A DNA stretch of 64,000 nt, taken from the NCBI RefSeq assembly GCF_010820565.1, contig NZ_JAAIJQ010000011.1, positions 1-64,000 on the forward strand, read 5' to 3'. A model generated the notes under the pieces. It was not told the DNA's origin and did not search any database. It saw only the letters and a list, made by a program, of their open reading frames with translations. Positions 41,529-50,177 of the stretch are shown piece after piece. Each line of letters starts with the position of its first letter. Positions within the stretch are counted from its first letter, which is position 1. Position numbers and translations under genes: made by a program. The stretch is from Thiorhodococcus minor. Lineage in GTDB: Bacteria > Pseudomonadota > Gammaproteobacteria > Chromatiales > Chromatiaceae.

Positions 41529-41951
41529 CTAGAAGGTGGGCGGGGAAGGGCCGGCCCGGTCCATCGCCTCGTCCGATGCCTTGTCGCGGGCCAGCAGCAG
41601 CTGCGATTTGCGCAGGACCTCTTCGAAGGCGTCGTCGCAACGCTGGGCATCCTCGATGCGGGCGGCGCGCTCGAGTGCCGAGATCGCCGCGTCCAGCGCC
41701 GGGACACCACAGTAGCCCGTGGCGCTGCGCAGCTGGTGCGCGTATTCGGCAAGCCCAGGCCAATCGTGCTCGGCCAGGCATGCCTTGAGGGCGTCCAGCT
41801 CCTCGGGGAGTCCATCGAGCAAGGCCGACATGAGCTCGGCGGCCAGTGCGCGATCGCCGCCGGCGCTCTCCAGCGCTGCGGCTTCGTCGTAGATTGCCGT
41901 GGGGACGGCAGCGGGCGCTGTTTCGTTCGTGCTCATCTTCGCGCTCTCCAT
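41529..41951 (-). CDS. Histidine phosphotransfer (HPt) domain protein
   Basis: About 140 aa with a C-terminal HPt domain. The phospho-His lies in EYAHQLRSATGYCGVPALDA, resembling BarA-type HPt (H-x-L-x-G-x-x-x-Y-x-G-V-P). Upstream helices: AAELMSALLDGLPEELDALK. Start either 41951 (MESAKMSTNE) or 41936. A free-standing HPt beside STAS and receiver-phosphatase genes parallels Pseudomonas HptB upstream of HsbR. It could phosphorylate the intact receiver of the protein at 38423. Confidence 0.85.
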   Translation of the reverse strand: MESAKMSTNETAPAAVPTAIYDEAAALESAGGDRALAAELMSALLDGLPEELDALKACLAEHDWPGLAEYAHQLRSATGYCGVPALDAAISALERAARIEDAQRCDDAFEEVLRKSQLLLARDKASDEAMDRAGPSPPTF

Positions 41952-42162
41952 GCTGTTGCCTAGGACGCGGAAGCCGTCCGATATCGCTTGCGTACAAGCG
42001 AGATTCGATGCGGACGAGACGCTGTGCAAGCGAAACTCTACCGGCATCGCCGGCCCCGGGTCTAGCCGCGTATCCGTTGCCGTCCTCGGCCCCGACGCTT
42101 TAAGCTGCGTGCCTTTGCTGCCAGGCCGTCGCGTGGTCCTGAGCGCGGCCCCGGAGGAGTCA

Positions 42163-43053
42163 ATGCCACATCCAACCATCGAAGACTGCGTGGGCCGGAC
42201 GCCGCTCGTGCGCTTGCGGCGCCTGCCGGGCGAGACCAGCAATTTAGTGCTCGCTAAGCTCGAGGGGAACAACCCCGCCGGCTCGGTCAAGGACAGGCCC
42301 GCCCTCAACATGATCCGGCGCGCCGAGGAGCGCGGCAGCATCAAGCCCGGCGACCTGCTCATCGAGGCCACTAGCGGGAATACCGGCATTGCCTTGGCGA
42401 TGGCGGCGGCCATGCGCGGCTACCGCATGCGTCTGATCATGCCGGAGCACATGAGCGAGGAGCGCCGCGGCGTCATGAAGAGCTTCGGCGCGGAGATCCT
42501 GTTGACGCCCAAGGCCGGCGGCATGGAGGCCGCGATCGACCTGGCGAGCGAGATGGAGCAAAGGGGGGAGGGGATTCGGCTGGATCAGTTCTCCAACCCG
42601 GACAATCCCGCGGCCCACTACGAGACCACGGGACCCGAGATCTGGGAGGACACCCAGGGGCGGATCACCCACTTCGTCAGCGCCATGGGCACGACCGGCA
42701 CCATCATGGGCACCGGCCGCTACCTCAAGGAGCGGAATCCGGAGATTCAGATCGTCGGCGTGCAGCCCGAGGAGGGATCCAGCATCCCCGGGATCCGGCG
42801 CTGGCCGGAGGCCTATCTGCCGCGCATCTACGATCCGGCGGGCGTCGACCGTATCATCGACATCACCCAGGCCGTCGCCGAGCAGACGGCGCGCGAGCTT
42901 GCGGCGCGCGAGGGCATCTTCGGCGGGGTATCCTCCGGCGGCGCCGTGGCAGCCGCGCTGCGCCTTTCCGCCGAGGTGCAAGAGGCCGTCATCGTCGCCA
43001 TCATCTGCGACCGGGGCGACCGCTACCTGTCGACCGGTGTTTTTCCTGCCTGA
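42163..43053 (+). CDS. cysM: Cysteine synthase B (O-acetylserine/phosphoserine sulfhydrylase)
   Basis: PLP enzyme making cysteine; CysM also uses thiosulfate, relevant for a sulfur oxidiser. 296 aa. The PLP Lys is K43 in NNPAGSVKDRPALNMI, the phosphate loop is TSGNTG, and the mid-loop FGGVSSGGAVAAALRLS and GDRYLSTGVF complete the family set. ATG 42163 has GGAGGA 4 nt upstream. Followed by rlmD, a common gammaproteobacterial order. Confidence 0.95.
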   Translation: MPHPTIEDCVGRTPLVRLRRLPGETSNLVLAKLEGNNPAGSVKDRPALNMIRRAEERGSIKPGDLLIEATSGNTGIALAMAAAMRGYRMRLIMPEHMSEERRGVMKSFGAEILLTPKAGGMEAAIDLASEMEQRGEGIRLDQFSNPDNPAAHYETTGPEIWEDTQGRITHFVSAMGTTGTIMGTGRYLKERNPEIQIVGVQPEEGSSIPGIRRWPEAYLPRIYDPAGVDRIIDITQAVAEQTARELAAREGIFGGVSSGGAVAAALRLSAEVQEAVIVAIICDRGDRYLSTGVFPA

Positions 43054-43122
43054 GCGACAGGTCTCGGCTACCCTGTCGGCTGGAATCGACCAGCCGCCAG
43101 CCGCTGGCGTCAGCGTCCAATG

Positions 43123-43157
43123 ACTGCCAACTGCCAACTGCCAACTGCCAACTGCCA
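43123..43157 (+). repeat. Five tandem copies of a 7-bp unit (ACTGCCA) before rlmD
   Basis: ACTGCCA is repeated exactly five times, ending 10 bp before the GTG start of rlmD. The unit is not a multiple of three, but it lies outside the coding frame, so copy-number change would alter leader length and ribosome access, not the protein. Confidence 0.9.
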
Positions 43158-43167
43158 TTAGCCAATC

Positions 43168-44499
43168 GTGTCGAGAAGATCCAAGAAGCCCATTCCGCAA
43201 GCGCCCGTCGAGGCCGAGATCGAATCCCTGACCCACGAAGGACGCGGTCTGACCCATGTCGACGGTAAGACGGTGTTCGTCGACGGCGCGCTCGCGGGCG
43301 AGCGGGTGCGCTTCCGCTACCGCCGCGTCCAGCGCCGTTTCGATGAGGCGGTCGTCGAGGAGGTCCTGAGCGCCTCGCCAGACCGCGTCGACCCGAAGTG
43401 CCCGCATTTCGGCGTCTGCGGCGGCTGCAGCCTCCAGCACCTGGACGCCCAGGCGCAGATCCGCATCAAGCAGGAGAGTCTGCAAGACGTCTTCACCCGC
43501 ATGGGGAAGGTCGAGCCGGAGCGCTGGCTGGCGCCGCTCACGGCGGAGCATTGGGGCTATCGCCGCAAGGCGCGGCTTGGCGTGCGCCGCGTCGCCAAGA
43601 AGGGACGGACTCTGGTCGGCTTTCGCGAGCGGGGCAATTCCTTTCTCGCGGACCTGACGCGCTGCGAGGTGCTGCACCCCATGGTTGGCGACCGGCTCCA
43701 GGTCATTGGTGACACCATCGATCAGATGTCCATCCGCGATCAGCTGCCGCAGATCGAGGTCGCCATGGGCGACGCGGCCTGCGTCCTGGTCTTTCGCGTC
43801 ATGCAGACGCCCACACCCGAGGACGAGGCCCTGCTCCTCGAGCTGGGCGAGCGCAAGGGCTTTCGCATCTATCTGCAGGAGGGCGGCATCGATACCGTGC
43901 GCCCCCTGCCGGGCCAGGAGACGGCGCTCAGCTTCAGTCTGCCGAATCACGACGTCGAGCTGGACTTTCTGCCGACTGATTTCACCCAGGTGAACCTCGA
44001 GCTGAATCGCCGCATGGTCGACCAGGCGCTGGGGCTGCTCCAGGTCGAGCAGGGGGATCGCGTGCTGGATCTCTTCTGCGGACTCGGAAACTTCACCCTG
44101 CCGCTCGCACGTCAGGCGGCCGAGGTGGTGGGCGTCGAGGGCGATGCCGGCCTGGTGGCGCGGGCGCTGGCCAATGCGGAGCGCAATGGAATCGGCAACG
44201 CCAGCTTTCACACCGCCGACCTCTATGGCGAGCTCGACCATCAGCCCTGGATGCGCCAGAGCTTCTCCAAGGTCCTCTTGGATCCGCCGCGCAGTGGCGC
44301 GCTGCAGGTGCTGGACTGGCTGCCGCGGCTCGGCATCGACCGCATCCTCTATGTCTCCTGCTATCCCGCAACCCTGGCGCGCGATGCCGACCGTCTGGTG
44401 AATGCCCTGGGCTATGAGCTGCGCGCCGCGGGCGTGATGGACATGTTCCCGCACACGGCGCACGTCGAGTCCATGGCCCTGTTCGAGCGCCGGTCCTAG
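43168..44499 (+). CDS. rlmD: 23S rRNA (uracil-1939) C5-methyltransferase RlmD
   Basis: SAM-dependent methyltransferase with an Fe-S cluster. 443 aa. A TRAM domain (EIESLTHEGRGLTHVDGKTV) is followed by the cluster cysteines in CPHFGVCGGCSLQHL and a fourth in DLTRCEVLHP. The SAM site is VLDLFCGLGNFTLPLA, the catalytic region LDPPRSGALQVLDWL and the nucleophile Cys is in YVSCYPATLARD. The start is GTG 43168, ten bases after a heptamer tandem repeat and without an obvious Shine-Dalgarno sequence. Confidence 0.95.
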   Translation: MSRRSKKPIPQAPVEAEIESLTHEGRGLTHVDGKTVFVDGALAGERVRFRYRRVQRRFDEAVVEEVLSASPDRVDPKCPHFGVCGGCSLQHLDAQAQIRIKQESLQDVFTRMGKVEPERWLAPLTAEHWGYRRKARLGVRRVAKKGRTLVGFRERGNSFLADLTRCEVLHPMVGDRLQVIGDTIDQMSIRDQLPQIEVAMGDAACVLVFRVMQTPTPEDEALLLELGERKGFRIYLQEGGIDTVRPLPGQETALSFSLPNHDVELDFLPTDFTQVNLELNRRMVDQALGLLQVEQGDRVLDLFCGLGNFTLPLARQAAEVVGVEGDAGLVARALANAERNGIGNASFHTADLYGELDHQPWMRQSFSKVLLDPPRSGALQVLDWLPRLGIDRILYVSCYPATLARDADRLVNALGYELRAAGVMDMFPHTAHVESMALFERRS

Positions 44500-44545
44500 C
44501 TGGGGGCGCCGCCTGTCTGGGCTGAATTGACCCAAGGAGGTCCGC

Positions 44546-45013
44546 ATGCCTGTCGAGATCGAGCGCAAGTTCCTGGTCCGCGGCGACGGCTGGCGAGCCG
44601 ACGTCGAGGAAGAGACGCGCATCCTGCAAGGCTACCTGGCCGATGGTCCGCGGGCGACGGTGCGTGCCCGCATCAAGGGCGATCTGGCCTATCTCACCAT
44701 CAAGGGGGCGACCAGCGGGATCAGCCGCTCGGAGTACGAATACCGCATTCCGGTGGAAGATGCGGAGGCCATGCTCCGCGAGATGGCGATCTCCTCGGTC
44801 ATCGAGAAAGTCCGCTACCATGTCCGCGTCGGGAGCCACCTCTGGGACCTGGACGTCTTCGCGGGTGAGAACCAGGGGCTGGTGATGGCCGAGATCGAGC
44901 TGGATGCCGAGGATGCGGACTTCCAGCGCCCGGATTGGGCCGGCGAGGAGGTCTCGGACGACCCGCGCTATTTCAATGCCGCGCTTGCGAAGCATCCTTA
45001 CTCAGGCTGGTAG
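44546..45013 (+). CDS. CYTH-domain protein (YgiF/adenylate cyclase CyaB-like triphosphatase)
   Basis: A 155-aa single CYTH domain. The ExExK metal/phosphate motif is at residues 4-8 (EIERKFLV). The tunnel-lining residues appear in RATVRARIKGDLAYLTIKG and RSEYEYRIPVEDAEAML, then VIEKVRYHV, WDLDVFAGENQGLVMAEIEL. Small bacterial CYTH proteins usually hydrolyse inorganic triphosphate. A strong AAGGAGG precedes the ATG. It overlaps the next gene by 38 bp. Confidence 0.92.
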   Translation: MPVEIERKFLVRGDGWRADVEEETRILQGYLADGPRATVRARIKGDLAYLTIKGATSGISRSEYEYRIPVEDAEAMLREMAISSVIEKVRYHVRVGSHLWDLDVFAGENQGLVMAEIELDAEDADFQRPDWAGEEVSDDPRYFNAALAKHPYSGW

Positions 45014-46511
45014 CTGGACGGCAGCGGCGCTTGCGGGGCTGCTCCTGAGCGCGCTGCTGCTGGGGTGCGATCGCGGAGTGCCGGACGACGGCGTGATTCG
45101 GATCGGCCTCTCCGGGCCGGCACGCAACCTCGATCCCCGTTTCGCCACGGACGCGACCTCGGAGCGGATCAATCGGCTGCTCTATCGGCGCCTGGTCGAA
45201 TTCGACGACCAGCGGCTGCCGGTACCTGGCTTGGCGACCTGGCAGCGTCTCTCCCCCAGCCACTATCGATTTCGGCTGGGGGCCGAGGGTCGCGACTTCA
45301 CCGACGGGACGCGACTCGACGCGGACGACGTGGTGGCGACCTATGCCTACGTGCTGGATGCGGCGAATGCCTCCCCGCATCGCGCCCAGCTCGCCGCGAT
45401 CGCGTCTGTCGAGGCGCTCGATTCAGACACCATCGATTTTCATCTCGCCGTGCCAGACCCCTTGTTTCCCGCCTACCTCGCAGAGGGGATCCTACCGGCA
45501 GACCTGGTGGGATCCGGGCGCAAGCTGACGGATGCCCCGGTTGGCAGCGGCCCCTTTCGGTTGCTGGATTGGCCGGAGCCGGGGCGGCTGGTGCTGGAGC
45601 GTCGGGCGGACGGCCAGGTGATGGAGCTGCTCAGCGTCAAGGATCCCAGCGTACGGGTGATGAAGCTCCTGCGTGGGGAGATCCAGCTGCTGCAGAACGA
45701 CCTCTCGCCCGAGCTGGTCGATTATCTTGCCGCGCAGCCGCAGATCGACGTCGAGACGCGACCTGGTCGCAACTTCTCCTATCTGGGCTTCAATCTGGAG
45801 GATCCTGTCACCGGCGATCGACGGGCTCGGCTGGCGCTGGCGCATGCGATCGACCGCAAGGCCCTCATCCACTACCTCTTCCGCGACCGCGCCAGACCGG
45901 CGGAGGCGATCTTGCCGCCAGATCACTGGGCCGGGAGCCCCATGCTCCTGCCCTATGCCTTCGACCCCGATCGCGCACGTGCCCTCTTGTCCGAGCTAGG
46001 CTATGGGCCCGAGCGCCCGCTCGTGCTCAGCATGAAGACCTCGAACGATCCCTTTCGCATCCGGCTCGCGACCGCCATGCAGGCGCAGCTGGCGCGCATC
46101 GGGATTGCGCTCACCATTCGCAGCTATGATTGGGGGACCTTCTTCGGGGACGTCAAGGCTGGACGGTTCCAGCTCTACGGACTCACCTGGGTCGGGATCA
46201 ATACCCCGGATATCTTCAGGTACGCCTTCCACAGCGCCTCAATCCCGCCCGCGGGAGCGAATCGAGGGCGCTACAAGAGCGCGCGCGCGGACGCCTTGAT
46301 CGAGGCGGCGGGTAGTGCGCGGGACTTGCAGGAGCAATCAGGGCTCTATCGCGAGCTGCAGGGTCTCCTGCATCATGAGCTGCCCTATCTGCCACTGTGG
46401 TACGAGTCGCAGGTACTGGCGCGGCGCCCGGAGCTGCGAGGCTACCAGCTTGCGGCGGACGGCAACTACGACGGCTTGGAGTCCGTGCGGCTGACTTTGG
46501 AGCGACATTGA
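44976..46511 (+). CDS. Peptide ABC transporter substrate-binding lipoprotein (SBP family 5)
   Basis: A 511-aa periplasmic binding protein of the DppA/OppA family. The signal peptide ends in lipobox LLLGC (about residue 31). Family blocks: GLSGPARNLDPRFATDATSE, LLYRRLVEFD, FTDGTRLDADDVVATYAYVL, PVGSGPFRLLDW, RNFSYLGFNLEDP and FDPDRARALLSELGY. The start overlaps the CYTH gene. A permease of the same system type follows after a repeat element and an L,D-transpeptidase gene. Confidence 0.93.
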   Translation: MPRLRSILTQAGSWTAAALAGLLLSALLLGCDRGVPDDGVIRIGLSGPARNLDPRFATDATSERINRLLYRRLVEFDDQRLPVPGLATWQRLSPSHYRFRLGAEGRDFTDGTRLDADDVVATYAYVLDAANASPHRAQLAAIASVEALDSDTIDFHLAVPDPLFPAYLAEGILPADLVGSGRKLTDAPVGSGPFRLLDWPEPGRLVLERRADGQVMELLSVKDPSVRVMKLLRGEIQLLQNDLSPELVDYLAAQPQIDVETRPGRNFSYLGFNLEDPVTGDRRARLALAHAIDRKALIHYLFRDRARPAEAILPPDHWAGSPMLLPYAFDPDRARALLSELGYGPERPLVLSMKTSNDPFRIRLATAMQAQLARIGIALTIRSYDWGTFFGDVKAGRFQLYGLTWVGINTPDIFRYAFHSASIPPAGANRGRYKSARADALIEAAGSARDLQEQSGLYRELQGLLHHELPYLPLWYESQVLARRPELRGYQLAADGNYDGLESVRLTLERH

Positions 46512-46524
46512 GCAGAGAGGAAGT

Positions 46525-46675
46525 CGAACCGCAAAGGCGCCAAGGGCGCGAAGGGGGCGAAGGGCGCGAAGGATTTCAGTGCGTTGAAAAGGTGATGTCG
46601 CTCAACCCGCGGGCGACAGCTGGACTTCCATCAAGCCTCTGTCTTTCTCGGTGTCCTTTGCGCCTTGGCGGTTCG
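46525..46675. repeat. Dispersed repeat B, copy 3
   Basis: Begins CGAACCGCAAAGGCGC and ends CGCCTTGGCGGTTCG. It contains a run of near-repeats of GGGCGCGAAGG at the left. Shares CAAGCCTCTGTCTTTCT and AAGGATTTCA with copy 2. It starts 14 bp after the binding-protein stop codon, so it could act on mRNA 3' end stability. Confidence 0.8.
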
Positions 46676-46723
46676 ATTCATCAAAATTGGGGTGAACGGC
46701 GGGGTCAGCTCCCAGACTAGCGT

Positions 46724-47000
46724 GGGGCCTTGATCGTCAGTTGGACCGGTGGACGAGCGAGAGAGACTGTGAGAGTAATCCAAGCGCACCGCGAAGATCG
46801 CAGATTGGTGTAGGTTGGGCCGACGCAGGGGGGCCAACAATCAAAGCGTTAGGCTAGTCGCCATGTTGGGCTTCGTACCTCAGCCCAACCTACGCAGAAT
46901 TTCTTCACAGTCTCGAGAGCGCAGTCCACCGGATCCCGTGCCAGCGTCGGTGGACTGCGCTGCGCTTGTCCACCCTGCGGGATACCGGGCCAATCGATGA
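46724..47000. repeat. Dispersed repeat A, copy 1
   Basis: About 277 bp. Bases 46748-46917 are identical to 63182-63351 except for one substitution. Inside are nested inverted repeats: GTAGGTTGGGC (46810) with GCCCAACCTAC (46883), and GCGCAGTCCACCG with CGGTGGACTGCGC (46919-46961). The 3' tail (ATCGATGATCGACGCC) is the part found inverted at 98-215. No coding capacity recognised. Confidence 0.85.
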
Positions 47001-47066
47001 TCGACGCCTAGCCCGGCAAGGCGCCCGCTGGCAGCTGGCCGCTCTTGACGAGCTGAAGAGAGAGCA

Positions 47067-47549
47067 ATGGAGAGAAGAATCCGCATCGATGTGCCCGATC
47101 AGGTGCTGACCTTGTTCCAGGGCTCCCGAGTGCTTGCGCGCTATCCGGTGTCGACCGGGCTGAACGGGGTGGGTGAAGCCAATGGCAGCGGCTGCACGCC
47201 GCGCGGCCTGCATCTGGTGAGGCTCCGCATCGGTGATGGGTGTCCGATGGGCGCGGTCTTTCGCGGGCGACGCCCGACCGGTGAGGTCTATGACGCCAGG
47301 CTCGGCGCCGCCTATCCAGGGCGTGATTGGATCCTGACGCGCATTCTCTGGCTGACGGGCTGCGAGCCCGGGCGCAATCGCGGCGGCCGTTTCGATACCC
47401 TGAGGCGCTACATCTATATCCACGGCTGCCCGGACAGCGAGCCCATGGGAGTGCCGCGCTCGCACGGCTGTATCCGCATGCACAGCCGCGAGCTGGTCGA
47501 TCTCTTCGAGCGGACGCCGAGGGGGACGCCGGTGGAGATCCTGGATTGA
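47067..47549 (+). CDS. L,D-transpeptidase (YkuD domain), no signal peptide
   Basis: A 160-aa YkuD-type enzyme. The catalytic motif is SHGCIRM with Cys135 and the upstream His119 in YIYIHGCPDSEPMGVPRS. The start MERRIRIDVPDQVLTLFQGS shows the typical first strands (I-x-V-x-x-Q-x-L-x-L-F). It lacks any signal peptide or membrane segment in this reading, although such enzymes act in the periplasm. It lies between a peptide-binding protein and a matching permease, which suggests a role with murein peptides. Confidence 0.9.
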   Translation: MERRIRIDVPDQVLTLFQGSRVLARYPVSTGLNGVGEANGSGCTPRGLHLVRLRIGDGCPMGAVFRGRRPTGEVYDARLGAAYPGRDWILTRILWLTGCEPGRNRGGRFDTLRRYIYIHGCPDSEPMGVPRSHGCIRMHSRELVDLFERTPRGTPVEILD

Positions 47550-47615
47550 GCCTTGCTCAGAAGCGGGCCCTGAATCCGGGAGGCCCAGGGGCGACCTCGG
47601 CATCGGGCCGCCGCC

Positions 47616-48539
47616 GTGTTTGAGCGCTTGCTCGCCAGGGTCGGCTCGTCCCTCATCGTCGTCTGGGGTGTCTGCACCCTGGTCTTTCTGCTGATCCACC
47701 TGGTCCCCGGGGATCCGGTCGCCGTGATGCTGGGGGAGGGCGCACGGCCCGCCGACCAGGCCGCCTTGCGCGCGGCGCTCGGGCTCGATCGGCCGCTCGC
47801 TGTCCAGTACCTGGACTACCTGGGGCGTCTCGTGCAACTGGATCTCGGGACATCCTTGCATAGCCAGCGGCCGGTGGTGGCGGTGCTGGCGGAGCGCATC
47901 GGGCCGACCCTGCAGCTGGCCGTCGCCGCGCTGACGCTGGGAATCGTCTTGGCCCTTCCGATGGGTGTGCTCGCGGCGCAGCACCGCGGCGGTGGGATCG
48001 ACCGCGGCGCTATGGGCTTTTCGATGCTCGGGGCCGCCATTCCCAATTTTTGGCTTGGCCCCATGCTGATCCTGGTCTTTTCCCTCTGGCTCGGCTGGAC
48101 CCCGGTGAGCGGACGCGAAGGCCTGGCGAGCCTGGTTCTGCCGGCTGTGACCCTAGGCACCGGCCTCGCGGCCATTCTGGCCCGCATGGTCCGCAGCAGC
48201 GTGCTGGAGGTGCTGGGCGAGGACTATGTGCGCACGGCGCGCGCCAAGGGGCTGTCTCCGGCGGCCGTGCTCTGGCGGCATGCCTTGAGAAATGCCTGGC
48301 TGCCGGTGCTGACGCTGATCGGGATCCAGTTCGGCGCCCTGCTGGGCGGGGCGGTGGTGACGGAGACCGTCTTCGCCTGGCCGGGGCTGGGGAGTCTCCT
48401 GATCGAGGCCATCCAGACGCGTGACTACCCGGTGGTCCAGGCGGCCGTGCTGCTCATCAGCCTGACCTATCTGGCGGTCAATACGGCGACGGATCTGCTC
48501 TACGTCGCGGTCGACCCGCGCGTCAGGCTGGGTAAGTAG
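47616..48539 (+). CDS. Peptide ABC transporter permease (DppB/OppB type)
   Basis: A 307-aa inner-membrane permease. Six hydrophobic segments; the start MFERLLARVGSSLIVVWGVC and HLVPGDPVAVML are family-typical. The EAA loop with ARAKGLSPAAVLWRHALRNA contacts the ATPase, and TETVFAWPGLGSLLIEAIQT follows. GTG start at 47616. The second permease (DppC type) and the ATPases are not in the window: the next gene, glgC, is on the other strand. Confidence 0.93.
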   Translation: MFERLLARVGSSLIVVWGVCTLVFLLIHLVPGDPVAVMLGEGARPADQAALRAALGLDRPLAVQYLDYLGRLVQLDLGTSLHSQRPVVAVLAERIGPTLQLAVAALTLGIVLALPMGVLAAQHRGGGIDRGAMGFSMLGAAIPNFWLGPMLILVFSLWLGWTPVSGREGLASLVLPAVTLGTGLAAILARMVRSSVLEVLGEDYVRTARAKGLSPAAVLWRHALRNAWLPVLTLIGIQFGALLGGAVVTETVFAWPGLGSLLIEAIQTRDYPVVQAAVLLISLTYLAVNTATDLLYVAVDPRVRLGK

Positions 48540-48583
48540 TCGGGTAGAGGGGGGCTGCGTCGTCGCTCGCGAGCAGCCTGGGA

Positions 48584-48605
48584 GTGTCGCCCTCTAGGGC
48601 GACAC
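48584..48605. repeat. Perfect palindrome, family C
   Basis: Arms GTGTCGCCCT and AGGGCGACAC around CT, a perfect 10-bp stem, 44 bp after the permease stop. It differs from the one at 61915 by one base pair changed on both arms (G-C to C-G). Confidence 0.8.
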
Positions 48606-48710
48606 GCATCATGGGCGGTCGGTGTCCGACAGGTGAGCTTCCGGCGAGGTCGGCTTGGCCGGGCCCAGCGGGCCTGGAGGCCGACCTTCCCAGGGGCGGC
48701 GCGCCCAGGA

Positions 48711-49970
48711 TTATTCCGAATAGCCGCCGCGCCCAGAGTCGCGCACGTCGCGGGCGAAGTAGCTCAGGCGGCCCTGAGGCACCACCGTGACCCCGCCTTC
48801 GCTGACTTGGAAGCGCTGTGCGTCCTTTTCCCGGTCGAACCCGATGACCTCTCCGGGCTCGATGTGATTGTGGCGGTCGACGATGACCCGCTTGAGGCGC
48901 GCCCCGCGACCGATCCGCACATAGTCCATGATGACGCAGTCCTCGAGCACCACGTCCTCCTCGATCACGGTCTCGCGACGGATGATGGAGTTCTTGATCT
49001 GCGTCCCGGAATGGATCATGGTCGCGGCGCCGAGCAGTGTGTTCTCCAGCTGCCCACCCAGGATGCGAGCAACCGGACCTTGATAGCTGCTCGAGTAGAT
49101 CGGCCACTCCGGATTGAACATGTCGAAGGGCGGCTCGGCCCCAAGCACGTCGTGATGGGCCTCGAAGTAGGCGTCGATGGTGCCGACGTCGCGCCAATAG
49201 ACATCGTCCTCATAGGGCTGGATGCCGGGGATCTGGTTGGTCGAGAAGTCGTAGGCGAAGAGGCGGTGGGTGCGCAGCAGCCTGGGCAGGACATGCTGAC
49301 CGAAGTCGGTCTCTCCGGCCTCCTTGGCTTCCATGAGCGCTTTCACCAAGACGTCGGTCGAGAAGATGTAGTTCCCCATGGAGGCGAACGCCTTTTCCGG
49401 ATCTGTCGGCATGGGGGAGGGGTTCGCCGGCTTTTCCTCGAATCCTCGGATACGGCCGTCTTCGTCCGCGGCGATGATGCCGAATCCCGAGGCATCCTTG
49501 AGCGGTACCGGCAGGGCGGCGATGGTGACGTCCGCATCGCGCTCCTTGTGGAAGTCGACCATCTGGCGGATGTCCATCCGGTAGATGTGATCCGCGCCGA
49601 AGACCGCGACCAGGCTGGGCCTGTGCTCCTCGATGAGATTGATGTTCTGGTTGACCGCGTCCGCGGTGCCTTGGAACCAGTGCTGGCCGGACATCATCTG
49701 CGGCGGCACCACGGTGACGAACTGGCTCTGCAGCAGGGGCGAGATGGTCCAGGCCTTGCGGACGTGCTCGATGAGCGACTGCGACTTGTACTGCACCAGC
49801 AGATAGATGGTCTGGATCTGCGAGTTGACGAAGTTGCTCAGGACGAAATCGACGATCCGATAGCGTGCGCCGAAGGGGACCGACGGTTTGGAGCGGCCCG
49901 TCGTGAGCGGTTGGAGTCTGGATCCCTGGCCACCGGCCATGACGAAAGCAATGATACGGTCGTTATGCAT
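48711..49970 (-). CDS. glgC: Glucose-1-phosphate adenylyltransferase
   Basis: First committed step of bacterial glycogen synthesis: ATP + glucose-1-P gives ADP-glucose. 419 aa. The N-terminus has FVMAGGQGSRLQPLTTGRSK and PSVPFGARYRIVDFVLSN. The substrate site includes FGADHIYRMD, SGFGIIAADEDGRI and FEEKPANP. The C-terminal left-handed beta-helix carries the allosteric site. ATG 49970 gives MHNDRIIAFVMAGGQG; the in-frame upstream part is not family-like. Divergent from gpmI. An alpha-amylase-family enzyme 4 kb away could act on the same polymer. Confidence 0.97.
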   Translation of the reverse strand: MHNDRIIAFVMAGGQGSRLQPLTTGRSKPSVPFGARYRIVDFVLSNFVNSQIQTIYLLVQYKSQSLIEHVRKAWTISPLLQSQFVTVVPPQMMSGQHWFQGTADAVNQNINLIEEHRPSLVAVFGADHIYRMDIRQMVDFHKERDADVTIAALPVPLKDASGFGIIAADEDGRIRGFEEKPANPSPMPTDPEKAFASMGNYIFSTDVLVKALMEAKEAGETDFGQHVLPRLLRTHRLFAYDFSTNQIPGIQPYEDDVYWRDVGTIDAYFEAHHDVLGAEPPFDMFNPEWPIYSSSYQGPVARILGGQLENTLLGAATMIHSGTQIKNSIIRRETVIEEDVVLEDCVIMDYVRIGRGARLKRVIVDRHNHIEPGEVIGFDREKDAQRFQVSEGGVTVVPQGRLSYFARDVRDSGRGGYSE

Positions 49971-50177
49971 GTCGTCCTCCGCGAGCCTAGCGGCCAGGCT
50001 CTCTCTGTTGTTTCGGGTTTCAGCGGCCCTCAATGATAAACCTGTCGTCTACAGGTTTCCCGCCATTCGGAGGCCTGGGCGGTCTGCGAGAGTCCCGGGC
50101 TAGGTTGGGAAGGCGTGCGAGATTCGCGGCGCCCCTCGCGGTCCGGCTAGAATAGCAGCCTTCCGAGGAATTGAGCG

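Noticed and set aside
43123-43157. CRISPR-like tandem repeat
   Set aside because: The unit is 7 bp without spacers; a simple tandem repeat.
42244-44622. A 792-codon open frame antisense to cysM and rlmD
   Set aside because: Shadow of real genes; no recognisable motif or start context.
46650-46680. Possible tRNA T-loop (GGTTCGATTC)
   Set aside because: It is the end of repeat B; no acceptor stem or anticodon arm can be built around it.
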